NCBI GenBank assembly: GCA_964459165.1
Contig: CAYWKM010000011.1
Span: 1-38,953 of the forward strand
From: RGIG4074 sp964459165
GTDB taxonomy: Bacteria > Bacillota > Clostridia > Christensenellales > Borkfalkiaceae
Direction of reading: 5' to 3'
Length of the DNA: 38,953 bases
Positions 26,192 to 34,422 of the stretch are shown here, one piece after another; the first letter of the stretch is position 1; the number at the start of each line of letters is the position of its first letter. The notes under the pieces were generated by a model. That model worked only from the letters and a program-made list of their open reading frames with translations, did not search any database and was not told where the DNA came from. A program made the position numbers and the translations under genes.

Positions 26192-28246
26192 ATGGCTAAA
26201 ATCAATATTTTAACGGAACAAGTTTATAATAGAATTGCCGCCGGAGAAGTCGTTGATCGACCCTATTCTGTGGTAAAGGAGCTGATCGAAAATTCCATCG
26301 ACGCAGGAGCTACGGAAATACTTATCTTTATCGAACAAGGCGGAAAACAACTCATTCGGATTATCGATAACGGAACGGGAATCGAATACGACGATTTAAA
26401 ATCGGCTTATATGCCTCATGCGACGAGTAAAATTTCCGGCGTAAAAGATCTTGAGAATATTACAACTTTGGGGTTCAGAGGCGAAGCCGTCGCTTCTATC
26501 GCGGCGGTATCTCAAATGAATATAACGTCAAAAACGAAAGAGGGGAAGTGTTATTCTTTATCCTGCAGCGGCGGGACGATTGGACAGATCGTCGAGGCGG
26601 CCGGAGAGAACGGAACGGATATCAGCGTAAAAAATTTGTTCTTTAATACTCCGGTTCGTTTAAAATTTTTAAAGAGCGACAGAGCGGAGGAGGCGGATAT
26701 CTCCAACTTCATTTCTCGTTTTATTCTCGACAGACCGAATATTTCTTTTAAATATTATCTGAATAATAAGCTCATGATGCAATCGTACGGAACGAACGAG
26801 GAAGAAGCGCTCGTCTGCGTATACGGCGCGTCTATTTTACAAAATTGTTTTAAAATCAACGCTGAAAAACACGGAATAAAAATTTGCGGATATATCGGCA
26901 ATCAGAATTTTTTTAAGCCGAACAAAAGTTATCAAAGCGTTTTTCTCAACGGACGGTATGTTGTCAATCAAACGATTTCTGCCGCCGTCGCTAATGCATA
27001 CTCCTCTTACATGATGAAAAGGCAATATCCTTTTTACGTTTTATATATCGACGTTCCTACCGAAATTGTTGACGTAAACGTTCATCCGAATAAAGCGGAT
27101 GTGCGTTTTTCCGATAATCAAGTCGTTTACGGTTGTATCTATACGGTCATTTCTTCTATTCTTGACGGGAATTCGAAAGCGCTGGATTATGTCGTTTCCG
27201 ATGATTCTCAAAATTATCGAGAAAAAAAAGAGACATATCAACAAGATATTTTATACCATTTAAATGATAAAGAATATGGAAAAAATATTGAAATCGATAC
27301 TAAAAGAAGAAGGGAAGAAAACGGACAAAAAATTCCATGCTCTTCTTTTTCTTATGAAGAAGCTCGAAAAGAGATCGAATTAGATAGAAAATCCGAAAAT
27401 CTAAACTCCGGAAGGGAACTGCCTTTTTCCAAGGAAGATATAGCGAATGAAGATATTTCCACGGAGACAAAAAAGGAAGAAACGGAAAATAACGGAGTTA
27501 AACCGGAAAAGTCGTTAGATTTCTTGTCCAACAGACTCGCCGTTCATTCTTTGGAAGGAGAGAACGAGAAGACCGATGAAGGGACAGGAATTGACGTTTT
27601 TGCCGAGAACAAACGCTTCCTCGAAGAAGCTGAGAATAATGAGACGATAATTAAGCAGAACAGGGTCGATACGTCTTCTTTCGTTTTTAAGGGAAGTTTG
27701 TTTAATACCTATCTAATCTATGAAAACGAAGATTGCATTTATCTTATCGATCAACATGCGGCGCACGAAAGGCTTATTTTTGACCGTTTGAAAGCACAAA
27801 TGGAAAGCCGAACCATTATTCAACAGCCGTTGCTGTTACCGTACGTGTTGGAAGTGAATTCTTTTGAAGGTCTTTTTCTTTCAGATCAAATGGAAAATAT
27901 CCGTGCAATCGGATTCGATATAGATGCATTCGGAATAAATTCATACAAAGTCTCCGCTGTGCCTATAGATTTGCAGAGTATCGATTTAAAAGAATTCTTT
28001 GAAGATATACTTGCGGATATCAGCGGATTAAAAAATATTAAGCTGGACTCCCTTTTGAAGGACAGACTTGCCATGAAAGCCTGTAAAGCCGCGATAAAGG
28101 GCGGAATGGATCTTACAAAGGAAGAGACGGATACTTTATTAAAAGAAATTGACGGAAATCTCGGTTTAAAATGTCCTCATGGAAGACCCGTTGTCGTAAA
28201 GCTCACGAAATATGAAATAGAAAAAATGTTTAAGAGGATCGTGTGA
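26192..28246 (+). CDS. mutL: DNA mismatch repair protein MutL, endonuclease type
   Basis: MutL links MutS to strand incision. The 684-residue protein has a GHKL ATPase head with ELIENSIDAGATE, IDNGTGI and TLGFRGEAVASI (within 30-110) and a transducer domain to about 330. A highly charged linker (about 335-500) leads to a C-terminal endonuclease domain. The metal-site motif normally written DQHA(X)2E(X)4E begins at Asp520; its last position is Asp531 instead of Glu. ACKAAIKGG and CPHGRPVVVKL, also part of the endonuclease site, are present. QPLLLP at 545-550 fits the MutL sliding-clamp motif Q(X)2(L/I)XP. So clamp contact is kept in MutL although it appears lost in the adjacent MutS. It overlaps miaA by four bases. 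Confidence 0.94.
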   Translation: MAKINILTEQVYNRIAAGEVVDRPYSVVKELIENSIDAGATEILIFIEQGGKQLIRIIDNGTGIEYDDLKSAYMPHATSKISGVKDLENITTLGFRGEAVASIAAVSQMNITSKTKEGKCYSLSCSGGTIGQIVEAAGENGTDISVKNLFFNTPVRLKFLKSDRAEEADISNFISRFILDRPNISFKYYLNNKLMMQSYGTNEEEALVCVYGASILQNCFKINAEKHGIKICGYIGNQNFFKPNKSYQSVFLNGRYVVNQTISAAVANAYSSYMMKRQYPFYVLYIDVPTEIVDVNVHPNKADVRFSDNQVVYGCIYTVISSILDGNSKALDYVVSDDSQNYREKKETYQQDILYHLNDKEYGKNIEIDTKRRREENGQKIPCSSFSYEEARKEIELDRKSENLNSGRELPFSKEDIANEDISTETKKEETENNGVKPEKSLDFLSNRLAVHSLEGENEKTDEGTGIDVFAENKRFLEEAENNETIIKQNRVDTSSFVFKGSLFNTYLIYENEDCIYLIDQHAAHERLIFDRLKAQMESRTIIQQPLLLPYVLEVNSFEGLFLSDQMENIRAIGFDIDAFGINSYKVSAVPIDLQSIDLKEFFEDILADISGLKNIKLDSLLKDRLAMKACKAAIKGGMDLTKEETDTLLKEIDGNLGLKCPHGRPVVVKLTKYEIEKMFKRIV

Positions 28247-29145
28247 AGAAAGTTCTTGTGATATGCGGACCGACGGCTTCGGGAAAAACAGCTTTAGCGA
28301 TAGAATGCGCAAAGTTATTGCATACGGAAGTTATTTCCGCAGATTCTATGCTTATTTATCGCAATTGTAATATCGGTACTGCGAAGCCGACGGAAGAGGA
28401 AAAGCAGGGGGTTGTTCATCATATGATCGATATCGTTGATCCGACCGATGAATTTTCCGTAAGCGATTATGAAAGAAAAGCCTCGCCGATTTTGGATAAA
28501 TTGCATACGGATGGGAAAATCCCCGTACTTTGCGGAGGAACGGGCTTTTATATAAAATCTCTTTTATATAAAAGCCATTTCGGAGGTACGGCAAAGGACG
28601 ATTCCGTGAGAAAAAAGTATGAGGATATCCTATCGGATCGCGGAGCCGCTTATCTGCATAATCTTCTCGAAAAAGTAGATTATGAAAGCGCAAAAAAATT
28701 ACATCAAAATGATACGAAACGTGTAATAAGGGCGTTAGAAATCTATGAATTGACGGGGAAAAAGAAATCTGAACAGACGGATAAGGAAGAGCCTATATTT
28801 AATTTTTTATGTTTCAGATATCAATATGAAAGAGACGCGCTCTACGAGCGAATCAATCGGAGAGTAGACGCCATGTTTCGCGGCGGATTGATGGAAGAAG
28901 TAGAAAAGCTTATTTCAATGGGAATAACCGACGCCAATCAATGTATGCAAGGGATCGGCTACAAAGAAGTATATAGCGGAATAAAAAACGGGAGTTCTGT
29001 CGAGGAAATAAAGGAAAAAGTTAAACAGAGTACCAGAAATTACGCTAAGAGACAGATCACTTTTTTCAACCGTATGCAAAATTTAGTCGATCTGGTTCCT
29101 CGATCGGCGGCAGAAGACGCTCAAAGGATATTGGAAAGTTTATGA
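28243..29145 (+). CDS. miaA: tRNA dimethylallyltransferase
   Basis: MiaA transfers an isopentenyl group from dimethylallyl diphosphate to A37 of tRNAs that read UNN codons, giving the i6A that MiaB then thiomethylates. The 300-residue protein has the P-loop GPTASGKT at 9-16, the catalytic region SADSMLIYRNCNIGTAKP (about 32-49, Asp34 being the expected base), GGTGFYIKSLL, and the C-terminal QGIGYKEV and NYAKRQITFF elements. It begins with GTG inside the mutL stop region (GTGTGA), so it is translationally coupled. In many clostridia hfq follows miaA; here the methionine gamma-lyase family gene follows directly. Confidence 0.95.
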   Translation: MKKVLVICGPTASGKTALAIECAKLLHTEVISADSMLIYRNCNIGTAKPTEEEKQGVVHHMIDIVDPTDEFSVSDYERKASPILDKLHTDGKIPVLCGGTGFYIKSLLYKSHFGGTAKDDSVRKKYEDILSDRGAAYLHNLLEKVDYESAKKLHQNDTKRVIRALEIYELTGKKKSEQTDKEEPIFNFLCFRYQYERDALYERINRRVDAMFRGGLMEEVEKLISMGITDANQCMQGIGYKEVYSGIKNGSSVEEIKEKVKQSTRNYAKRQITFFNRMQNLVDLVPRSAAEDAQRILESL

Positions 29146-30365
29146 CGGTAGCGGAATTAATAAAAGAAAGCGAATGGGAATTAAAAGATTATTTCGATAA
29201 ATTTGACGAAATCAGTTATTATAATCAGAAAAAGGTATTGGAGGCCTTTCAAAAGAATAGTATTGCTTTACGGCATTTCAATCCGTCTACCGGTTACGGC
29301 TACGGCGACGAGGGAAGATTTGCGCTTGGACAAACGTTTGCCGACGCATTCGGAGCGGAAAGCGGAATCGTTTCGCCCGCGCTTTTGAGCGGAACGCATA
29401 CTTTGTCGGTCGGATTGTTCGGAATTTTACGTCCGGGCGACGTTATGCTGAGCATTTCCGGTTTGCCGTATGATACGATTCGCGACGTATTATTCGGAGA
29501 AGGAAACGGCTCTCTAAAGGATTTCGGCGTCGTTTTCAAGAAGATAGATTTAATTGACGGCGAGTTTGATCACAATAGTATAAAAAAAGAGATTGAAGGA
29601 ACCGGGCGTTTGAAGATGATTTATATTCAAAGATCCCGCGGATATGAGTTGAGAGACGCTTTATCCGTTTTTTCCATCGGTGAAATTTGTTCTTTTATTC
29701 GCACTTGCGGTTTTAAAGGATGTATTTTTGTCGATAACTGCTATGGCGAATTTGTATCGAAAAACGAGCCGTGCGACGTCGGGGTCGACGTCATGGCGGG
29801 CTCTTTGATAAAAAATCCGGGAGGAGGACTCGCTCCCACGGGAGGTTATATCGTCGGTAAAAAAGAATATATCGATCTTATCAGTCGGCGACTTACGGCT
29901 CCTTCCATCGGGAACGAAGTCGGTTCGTATGCTTACGGTTACCGATTATTTTATCAAGGACTGTTTATGGCTCCTCATACAGTCAATCAAGCGCTAAAAG
30001 GCAGCTATCTGATAGGTAAATGTATGGAAAAATTAGGTTATATGAATTTTCCGGATATCAAAAAAATGCCCGCAGACGTCACGCGAGCCATTCGTTTCGA
30101 TACTGAAAAACAGCTTTGCGATTTTATACAATCCGTTCAGGAAGCTTCTCCGATAGACAGTTTTGTTACGCTTGAACCATGGAATATGCCCGGATATGAC
30201 AGTAAAGTTATCATGGCGGCAGGATGTTTTGTAGAGGGAGCTTCGATCGAATTGTCGGCAGACGCTCCCGTTAAAGCTCCTTATACCGCATACTTTCAGG
30301 GAGGACTTACTTATGAACATTGTAAATACGCTCTCAATAAAATTTTAGGGAAACTGATGAAATGA
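29142..30365 (+). CDS. Methionine gamma-lyase family PLP protein (YnbB / aluminium-resistance type)
   Basis: This 407-residue fold-type I PLP protein belongs to the family called aluminium resistance protein or methionine gamma-lyase family (PF06838, B. subtilis YnbB). Landmarks are GYGYGDEGRF (about 51-60), SPALLSGTHTLSVGLFG (78-94), the cofactor aspartate in IFVDNCYGEF (about 195-204), and the Schiff-base lysine Lys224 in SLIKNPGGGLAPTGGY. The true reaction is not known for most members; a cystathionine- or methionine-lyase activity is presumed from the fold. It overlaps miaA and the next gene by four bases each. In Bacillus and clostridia this gene is also found near miaA/hflX, so the neighbourhood is conserved. 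Confidence 0.88.
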   Translation: MTVAELIKESEWELKDYFDKFDEISYYNQKKVLEAFQKNSIALRHFNPSTGYGYGDEGRFALGQTFADAFGAESGIVSPALLSGTHTLSVGLFGILRPGDVMLSISGLPYDTIRDVLFGEGNGSLKDFGVVFKKIDLIDGEFDHNSIKKEIEGTGRLKMIYIQRSRGYELRDALSVFSIGEICSFIRTCGFKGCIFVDNCYGEFVSKNEPCDVGVDVMAGSLIKNPGGGLAPTGGYIVGKKEYIDLISRRLTAPSIGNEVGSYAYGYRLFYQGLFMAPHTVNQALKGSYLIGKCMEKLGYMNFPDIKKMPADVTRAIRFDTEKQLCDFIQSVQEASPIDSFVTLEPWNMPGYDSKVIMAAGCFVEGASIELSADAPVKAPYTAYFQGGLTYEHCKYALNKILGKLMK

Positions 30366-30664
30366 ATCGGAAAAGCGTCTTGCGTTTTTTGCTTGCGGCG
30401 GAATGGTTATTTTTATCGATCGCGGTCATTTTTATTGTGAAAAATTGTAAAATTTACAATTCGCAGTTGCTCGTCGTTATAACGGGATACCTTAGAATTT
30501 TATTTCTTTTAGATATCGTCGCTTGTTTTTCCTGCGCGGTCGTGCGAAGCGTTTTAAAATATAAGTTCGGAAAAACAAATTATAAAAATGCGCTCATGAG
30601 CATTTGCGTTTTAGTCGCCGCATTTCTCGTCGTCTTTATCTATTTGGCGATCCAATTATTTTAA
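30362..30664 (+). CDS. Small hypothetical membrane protein, about three TM helices
   Basis: This 100-residue protein begins within the preceding stop codon (ATGA overlap). It is mostly hydrophobic, with likely membrane segments at about 5-25, 33-55 and 76-98 and a short basic loop, KYKFGKTNYKN, before the last one. I recognise no family. It is the last gene of the miaB-mutS operon. Good frame continuity and tight coupling make it likely to be real, but nothing in the sequence suggests a function. Confidence 0.65.
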   Translation: MNRKSVLRFLLAAEWLFLSIAVIFIVKNCKIYNSQLLVVITGYLRILFLLDIVACFSCAVVRSVLKYKFGKTNYKNALMSICVLVAAFLVVFIYLAIQLF

Positions 30665-30760
30665 AAAATGAACAAAGGAAATCCGACTGACGTTATGATC
30701 TCTGTCGAGAATTTGTTTATTTTCTTGAATTTTTTGTTTGTATATTGTCTTATAGCCCTA

Positions 30761-30794
30761 AACTATTCGTAAAATTATGATTTTACGAATAGTT
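30761..30794. repeat. Perfect 34-bp palindrome upstream of the tyrosine recombinase
   Basis: AACTATTCGTAAAAT (30761-30775) and its exact reverse complement ATTTTACGAATAGTT (30780-30794) flank a TATG spacer. No T-run follows on either strand, so it is not an intrinsic terminator. Two identical inverted protein-binding sites separated by a few bases is the form of a tyrosine recombinase core site or of a dimeric repressor operator. The half-site has only loose resemblance to a dif half-site. Confidence 0.85.
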
Positions 30795-30855
30795 ATATCA
30801 TCTCCCCTCCTTTGTACTATATAAAAAACGGAATAATCGGGAAGGAAAGTCGCAA

Positions 30856-30890
30856 AACTATTCGTAAAATTATTGACTTTCCCGATAGTT
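30856..30890. repeat. Second, imperfect copy of the palindrome, overlapping the recombinase promoter
   Basis: The left arm AACTATTCGTAAAAT (30856-30870) is identical to the first copy at 30761. The right arm ACTTTCCCGATAGTT (30876-30890) matches the first copy's right arm at 11 of 15 positions. The spacer is five bases rather than four. The right arm covers the end of the -35 and most of the -10/-35 spacer, so a bound protein would block transcription of the recombinase gene. Confidence 0.75.
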
Positions 30891-30901
30891 AAAATTATAA
30901 T
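30873..30901 (+). promoter_or_regulatory. Sigma-A promoter of the tyrosine recombinase gene (leaderless geometry)
   Basis: TTGACT (30873-30878) and a perfect TATAAT (30896-30901) are 17 bp apart. Only seven bases separate the -10 from the ATG at 30909, so the transcript should begin at or within two bases of the start codon. No Shine-Dalgarno sequence is possible in such an mRNA. Confidence 0.75.
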
Positions 30902-30908
30902 AAAGAGC

Positions 30909-31970
30909 ATGAAGAAACAGGATAATTATTATAATCAGAGAGATATTGAAAATATCAGAAAAATCAACAAGCTTTTGACGGAGCTTCCCCCGTTTTGCGA
31001 AGATTTTTTTCGGGGACTTGAGAGTCGTTCCAGCGTATTAACCCGATTAAAATATGCGTATGATCTCAAAATATTTTTTTATTTTCTCACAACAAATCGT
31101 TTTAAATCGAAGGAAGTCGCGAGTTTGACCTTAGACGATATGAATCAGATAACGGAAATTGATATCGAAAATTATTTGAGTTTCCTTACTCTGTACGACT
31201 ATAACGGAAAGGTTTTACGTTGTAACGAACAGGCAAAAGCGAGGAAGCTTTCTTCTGTTCGTTCTTTGTTCAAATATTTTTTTAATAAAAGCTTATTGGA
31301 CAGCAATATCTCTGCGAAGGTTGCTACGCCTAAAATTCATGAAAAGGAAATTATACGCTTAGACAATGACGAAGTTTCCGAACTTATTCATGTTGCAGAA
31401 ACAGGAAACGGATTATCAAAACATGCGGAAGCGTATCATGGAAAGACCAAATTGCGGGATTCCGCTATTCTTACGCTTTTTCTCGGCACGGGGATTCGTA
31501 TTAGCGAGCTTGTCGGTTTAAACAACGATTCCGTCAATTTTTCCGATAATTCTTTCGTTGTGAGAAGGAAAGGCGGGAATTATGCGATCCTCTATTTTTC
31601 CGACGAAGTCGCCGATGCCTTGAAGAATTATATGGAGGAAAAGAAAAACGATAAAAAAATTCCAAAGAACGAGAATGCATTATTTCTTTCCATGCGCTAT
31701 ACGAGGATTACCGTCAGAGCGGTAGAACTTTTGGTGAAAAAGTATAGCAAAGTCGTTACGCCGTTAAAACGGATCACTCCTCATAAGCTACGCAGCACTT
31801 ACGGAACGGCTTTGTACAGAGAGACGGGAGATATCTATATAGTAGCCGATGTTTTGGGACACAAAGATGTGAACACGACAAGAAAGCATTACGCGGCGAT
31901 TTCCGAAGATAATAGAAAAAAGGTCGCCGGAAAAGTGAAGCTGCATAAAAACGAAAATGAAAACGATTGA
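30909..31970 (+). CDS. Tyrosine recombinase, XerC/XerD-like
   Basis: This 353-residue site-specific recombinase has a SAM-like core-binding domain (about 28-130) and a catalytic domain (about 150-340). All catalytic residues are visible: Arg197 in GTGIRISELVGL, the beta-hairpin Lys221, His292 and Arg295 in TPHKLRSTYGT, His318 in LGHKDVNTT and the nucleophile Tyr328 in KHYAAIS. Strand exchange proceeds through a 3'-phosphotyrosine without ATP. The size fits a chromosomal Xer-like recombinase more than a phage integrase. A repeated palindrome lies directly upstream and could be its site or its operator. The ATG at 30909 is chosen because an in-frame TTG at 30873 lies inside the -35. It overlaps hflX by 14 bases. 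It could be the chromosome-dimer recombinase or a local DNA switch. Confidence 0.88.
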   Translation: MKKQDNYYNQRDIENIRKINKLLTELPPFCEDFFRGLESRSSVLTRLKYAYDLKIFFYFLTTNRFKSKEVASLTLDDMNQITEIDIENYLSFLTLYDYNGKVLRCNEQAKARKLSSVRSLFKYFFNKSLLDSNISAKVATPKIHEKEIIRLDNDEVSELIHVAETGNGLSKHAEAYHGKTKLRDSAILTLFLGTGIRISELVGLNNDSVNFSDNSFVVRRKGGNYAILYFSDEVADALKNYMEEKKNDKKIPKNENALFLSMRYTRITVRAVELLVKKYSKVVTPLKRITPHKLRSTYGTALYRETGDIYIVADVLGHKDVNTTRKHYAAISEDNRKKVAGKVKLHKNENEND

Positions 31971-33195
31971 TAATATTAAGAAAGAGATCGAAAGAGTTTT
32001 TATTATACAACCGATCGAGTCTTCCGATTTTAAAATTTTACATGAGGAAGCGATTTCTTTGATCGCAAGCGCGGGCGGATATTATGCCGGCTCTATTTAT
32101 CAGGAAATCCGAGTTATCAATCCTGCCACCTACATCGGAAAAGGTAAGCTTGATGAATTAAAGGAATTATTAAACGATTTAAATGATATAACTATCCTTT
32201 TTAACGGAGAATTATCCCCTTCTCAAACGCTAAATATTTCCGTAGCGTTAGATAATAGAAAAGTAATAGACAGAACGACGCTTATTCTTGATATATTTGC
32301 AAAGAACGCGGTTTCTGCGGAAGGCAAAATTCAATTCGAGCTTTCGCAGTTAAAATATATTTATCCCCGTTTAAAGGGGAAAGGCGTAGCCTTATCTAAA
32401 CTTGGAGGCGGTATCGGAACCCGCGGTCCGGGCGAAACGCAGTTGGAAAGCGACAGACGACTCATCCGAGAAAGGATCGGATTCTTGGAAAAAAGACTTG
32501 AACAAACGGAAAAACGTAGAGAATTGCAATCGGAACGTCGTAAGAAAAACAGTATTAAGACGATAGCGTTAGTCGGATATACCAATACCGGAAAATCAAC
32601 GTTAATGAACCTTCTTACGGATGCGAACGTTTTCGTAAAAGACGAATTATTCGCTACGCTTGATCCTACGGCGCGTCGGTTGTTCTTGAACGGCGTCGAA
32701 TTTATATTAGTCGATACGGTCGGCTTTCTGCGAAATTTACCTCATGGCCTAATTGAATCGTTTAAATCAACTTTGGAATCTGCTGTTCATTGCGATTTAG
32801 CGCTAATCGTTTGCGACGCCACGGAAGATTATGAGATTCAATTGAAAACTACTTTATCTACGCTCGGAGATATAGGGTTTTCGTCTGAATATCTTATCGT
32901 CATGAACAAATGCGAAGATGTGAAAAATACGGAATTATTTCCGACCGGTAGCATATGTATTTCCGCAAAGGAGCAGTTGGGAATCGATCAGTTAAAATCT
33001 GCTATACTGAAACGCTTCGAAAGGGATTATTTGTTTAAAAGAATATATATCCCCTATCCTAAAATCGATTTTTACAATAGGATAAAACGGTATATTACGG
33101 AAACGCAACTGGAATATACAAACGACGGCGTTTATATCGACGCGGTCATTCCGTCAGATTATTATCAATTTTTTCGAGATTTTGTTTTTGATTAA
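31957..33195 (+). CDS. hflX: GTPase HflX
   Basis: HflX is a ribosome-associated GTPase that splits or rescues stalled 70S ribosomes under stress. The 412-residue protein has the HflX N-terminal domain with NPATYIGKGKLDEL (about 55-68) and the signature RGPGETQLE (156-164). A coiled-coil region (about 165-198) comes before the G domain. In the G domain, G1 is GYTNTGKST (207-215), G3 is DTVGFLRNLPHGLIESF and the G4-type motif is MNKCED. The C-terminal domain is short. It starts within the end of the recombinase gene and has no strong ribosome binding site, so translation is probably coupled. The hflX-miaA-ynbB neighbourhood is common in Bacillota, but a recombinase in front of hflX is less so. 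Confidence 0.94.
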   Translation: MKTIDNIKKEIERVFIIQPIESSDFKILHEEAISLIASAGGYYAGSIYQEIRVINPATYIGKGKLDELKELLNDLNDITILFNGELSPSQTLNISVALDNRKVIDRTTLILDIFAKNAVSAEGKIQFELSQLKYIYPRLKGKGVALSKLGGGIGTRGPGETQLESDRRLIRERIGFLEKRLEQTEKRRELQSERRKKNSIKTIALVGYTNTGKSTLMNLLTDANVFVKDELFATLDPTARRLFLNGVEFILVDTVGFLRNLPHGLIESFKSTLESAVHCDLALIVCDATEDYEIQLKTTLSTLGDIGFSSEYLIVMNKCEDVKNTELFPTGSICISAKEQLGIDQLKSAILKRFERDYLFKRIYIPYPKIDFYNRIKRYITETQLEYTNDGVYIDAVIPSDYYQFFRDFVFD

Positions 33196-33227
33196 AAATT
33201 ATTCCGAACAAAAATTGTAGTTCTCTC

Positions 33228-34418
33228 TTACCGTTCTTTTTCGAGGACGAAAGAAACGAATTCATTTACTTGAACTTCATTTTCAAATTTTGCGATATAG
33301 AATGCGTTTCCCATATCGTCCGACAAAACTTCGGGAGCGCGTTCGCAAGCAGTGATGTATTTTTTATAAATCGATTGAATTTCGTTTTCGTTATGGATAT
33401 AATGATAACGATCGCGACGCGCGACATATACGCCGTAATATTCTTTATCGGAGGCGGAAACCATGGTTGAGTCTTTTGTAATCATATCCGCCCATATTTT
33501 ATAAACGTCTGTGCTATGCGCATAATTCATGATATCCGGCGTATAGCCGCCTGCAACTCGGAGATTTGCCTCCAAAGCGACGAAATCCCCTTTTTTCCCT
33601 AATCCGGCTTGATCTTTATTTAAGCGAAAAAATTCGAGATGAACAAAACGGCTCTTTACATGAAAAGCTTTTACTGTTTTTCTTCCGTAATCCTGTAATT
33701 GCGGTTCAACCTTGCCTGCGATATAATAAAAAAAATCGAGACAGTCGGTTATTACGTCTAAAACCTTCGGCCATGACGTCATCGATTCAAATAAAGGTTC
33801 GCTGTCGGAATTGATAATTGCGTCGTAGGAAAAAATATTTCCGTCGACGTATTCTTCGATGATATATGCTTCATTCCCCTTTGTCTTAAAAAATTCATCC
33901 AATTGTTTCTCGTTTTCTATTTTATACGTATGAGAAGCGCCCATTCCCGCTTCGGGCTTCATAATGACGGGATAAGAAACTTCCGAAATAAAATCGAGCG
34001 CTTGTTCTCTTGTCAAAAAACGGCTGCACTTTGCCGAAGGAACGCCCGCTTGCTTATAAAGCGATTTCATATTAAATTTACTTTGCAGAAATACAATTTC
34101 ATCATATCCATAGCCTGTTTTGATATTAAAATCATCTCTGAGTTTAGCGTCTTGCCGAAGCCAATATTCGTTATTAGATTCAATCCAATCAATTTTTCCG
34201 TACTTGAAGGAAAAGAATGCAACGGCGCGAAAGACTTCGTTATAGTCGTCGAGACGATTGACGACATAGTATTCCGTGACGGATTCCTTTAACTTTTCGG
34301 AGGTTTCTTCGTAGGGGGCGTCGCCGATTCCGAGAACGTTAACGCCGTTTTTTTTCAATCGATCGCAAAAATTCCAATACGTATGAGGAAAATTGGGAGA
34401 TATAAAAATAAAATTCAT
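33228..34418 (-). CDS. ATP-grasp ligase of unknown substrate
   Basis: This 396-residue cytoplasmic protein has an ATP-grasp fold: an N-terminal pre-ATP domain (MNFIFISPNFPHTYWNFCDRL), then the lysine-containing strand YPVIMKPEAGMGASHTYKI (about 148-166), the hinge EAYIIEEYVDG near residue 189, and the metal-binding ALEANLRVAGGYTPDIMN (about 293-310). ATP-grasp enzymes form an amide or thioester via an acyl-phosphate. This one resembles carboxylate-amine ligases related to PurK and biotin carboxylase, but the substrate cannot be read. It is the last gene of the minus-strand glycosyltransferase operon, four bases after its neighbour behind GAGAGG. Attachment of an amino acid or amine to a glycan precursor would fit, as inference only. 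Confidence 0.8.
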   Translation of the reverse strand: MNFIFISPNFPHTYWNFCDRLKKNGVNVLGIGDAPYEETSEKLKESVTEYYVVNRLDDYNEVFRAVAFFSFKYGKIDWIESNNEYWLRQDAKLRDDFNIKTGYGYDEIVFLQSKFNMKSLYKQAGVPSAKCSRFLTREQALDFISEVSYPVIMKPEAGMGASHTYKIENEKQLDEFFKTKGNEAYIIEEYVDGNIFSYDAIINSDSEPLFESMTSWPKVLDVITDCLDFFYYIAGKVEPQLQDYGRKTVKAFHVKSRFVHLEFFRLNKDQAGLGKKGDFVALEANLRVAGGYTPDIMNYAHSTDVYKIWADMITKDSTMVSASDKEYYGVYVARRDRYHYIHNENEIQSIYKKYITACERAPEVLSDDMGNAFYIAKFENEVQVNEFVSFVLEKER

Positions 34419-34422
34419 AGCT

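Noticed and set aside
30761..30794. The 34-bp palindrome as a terminator for the miaB operon
   Set aside because: No T-tract follows on either strand, and a copy of the same arm lies in the next promoter, so a protein-binding site is more likely.
30796..30820. Strong minus-strand AAAGGAGG followed by ATG
   Set aside because: The frame is ATG-ATA-TAA, only two codons, and no longer frame starts at a suitable distance.
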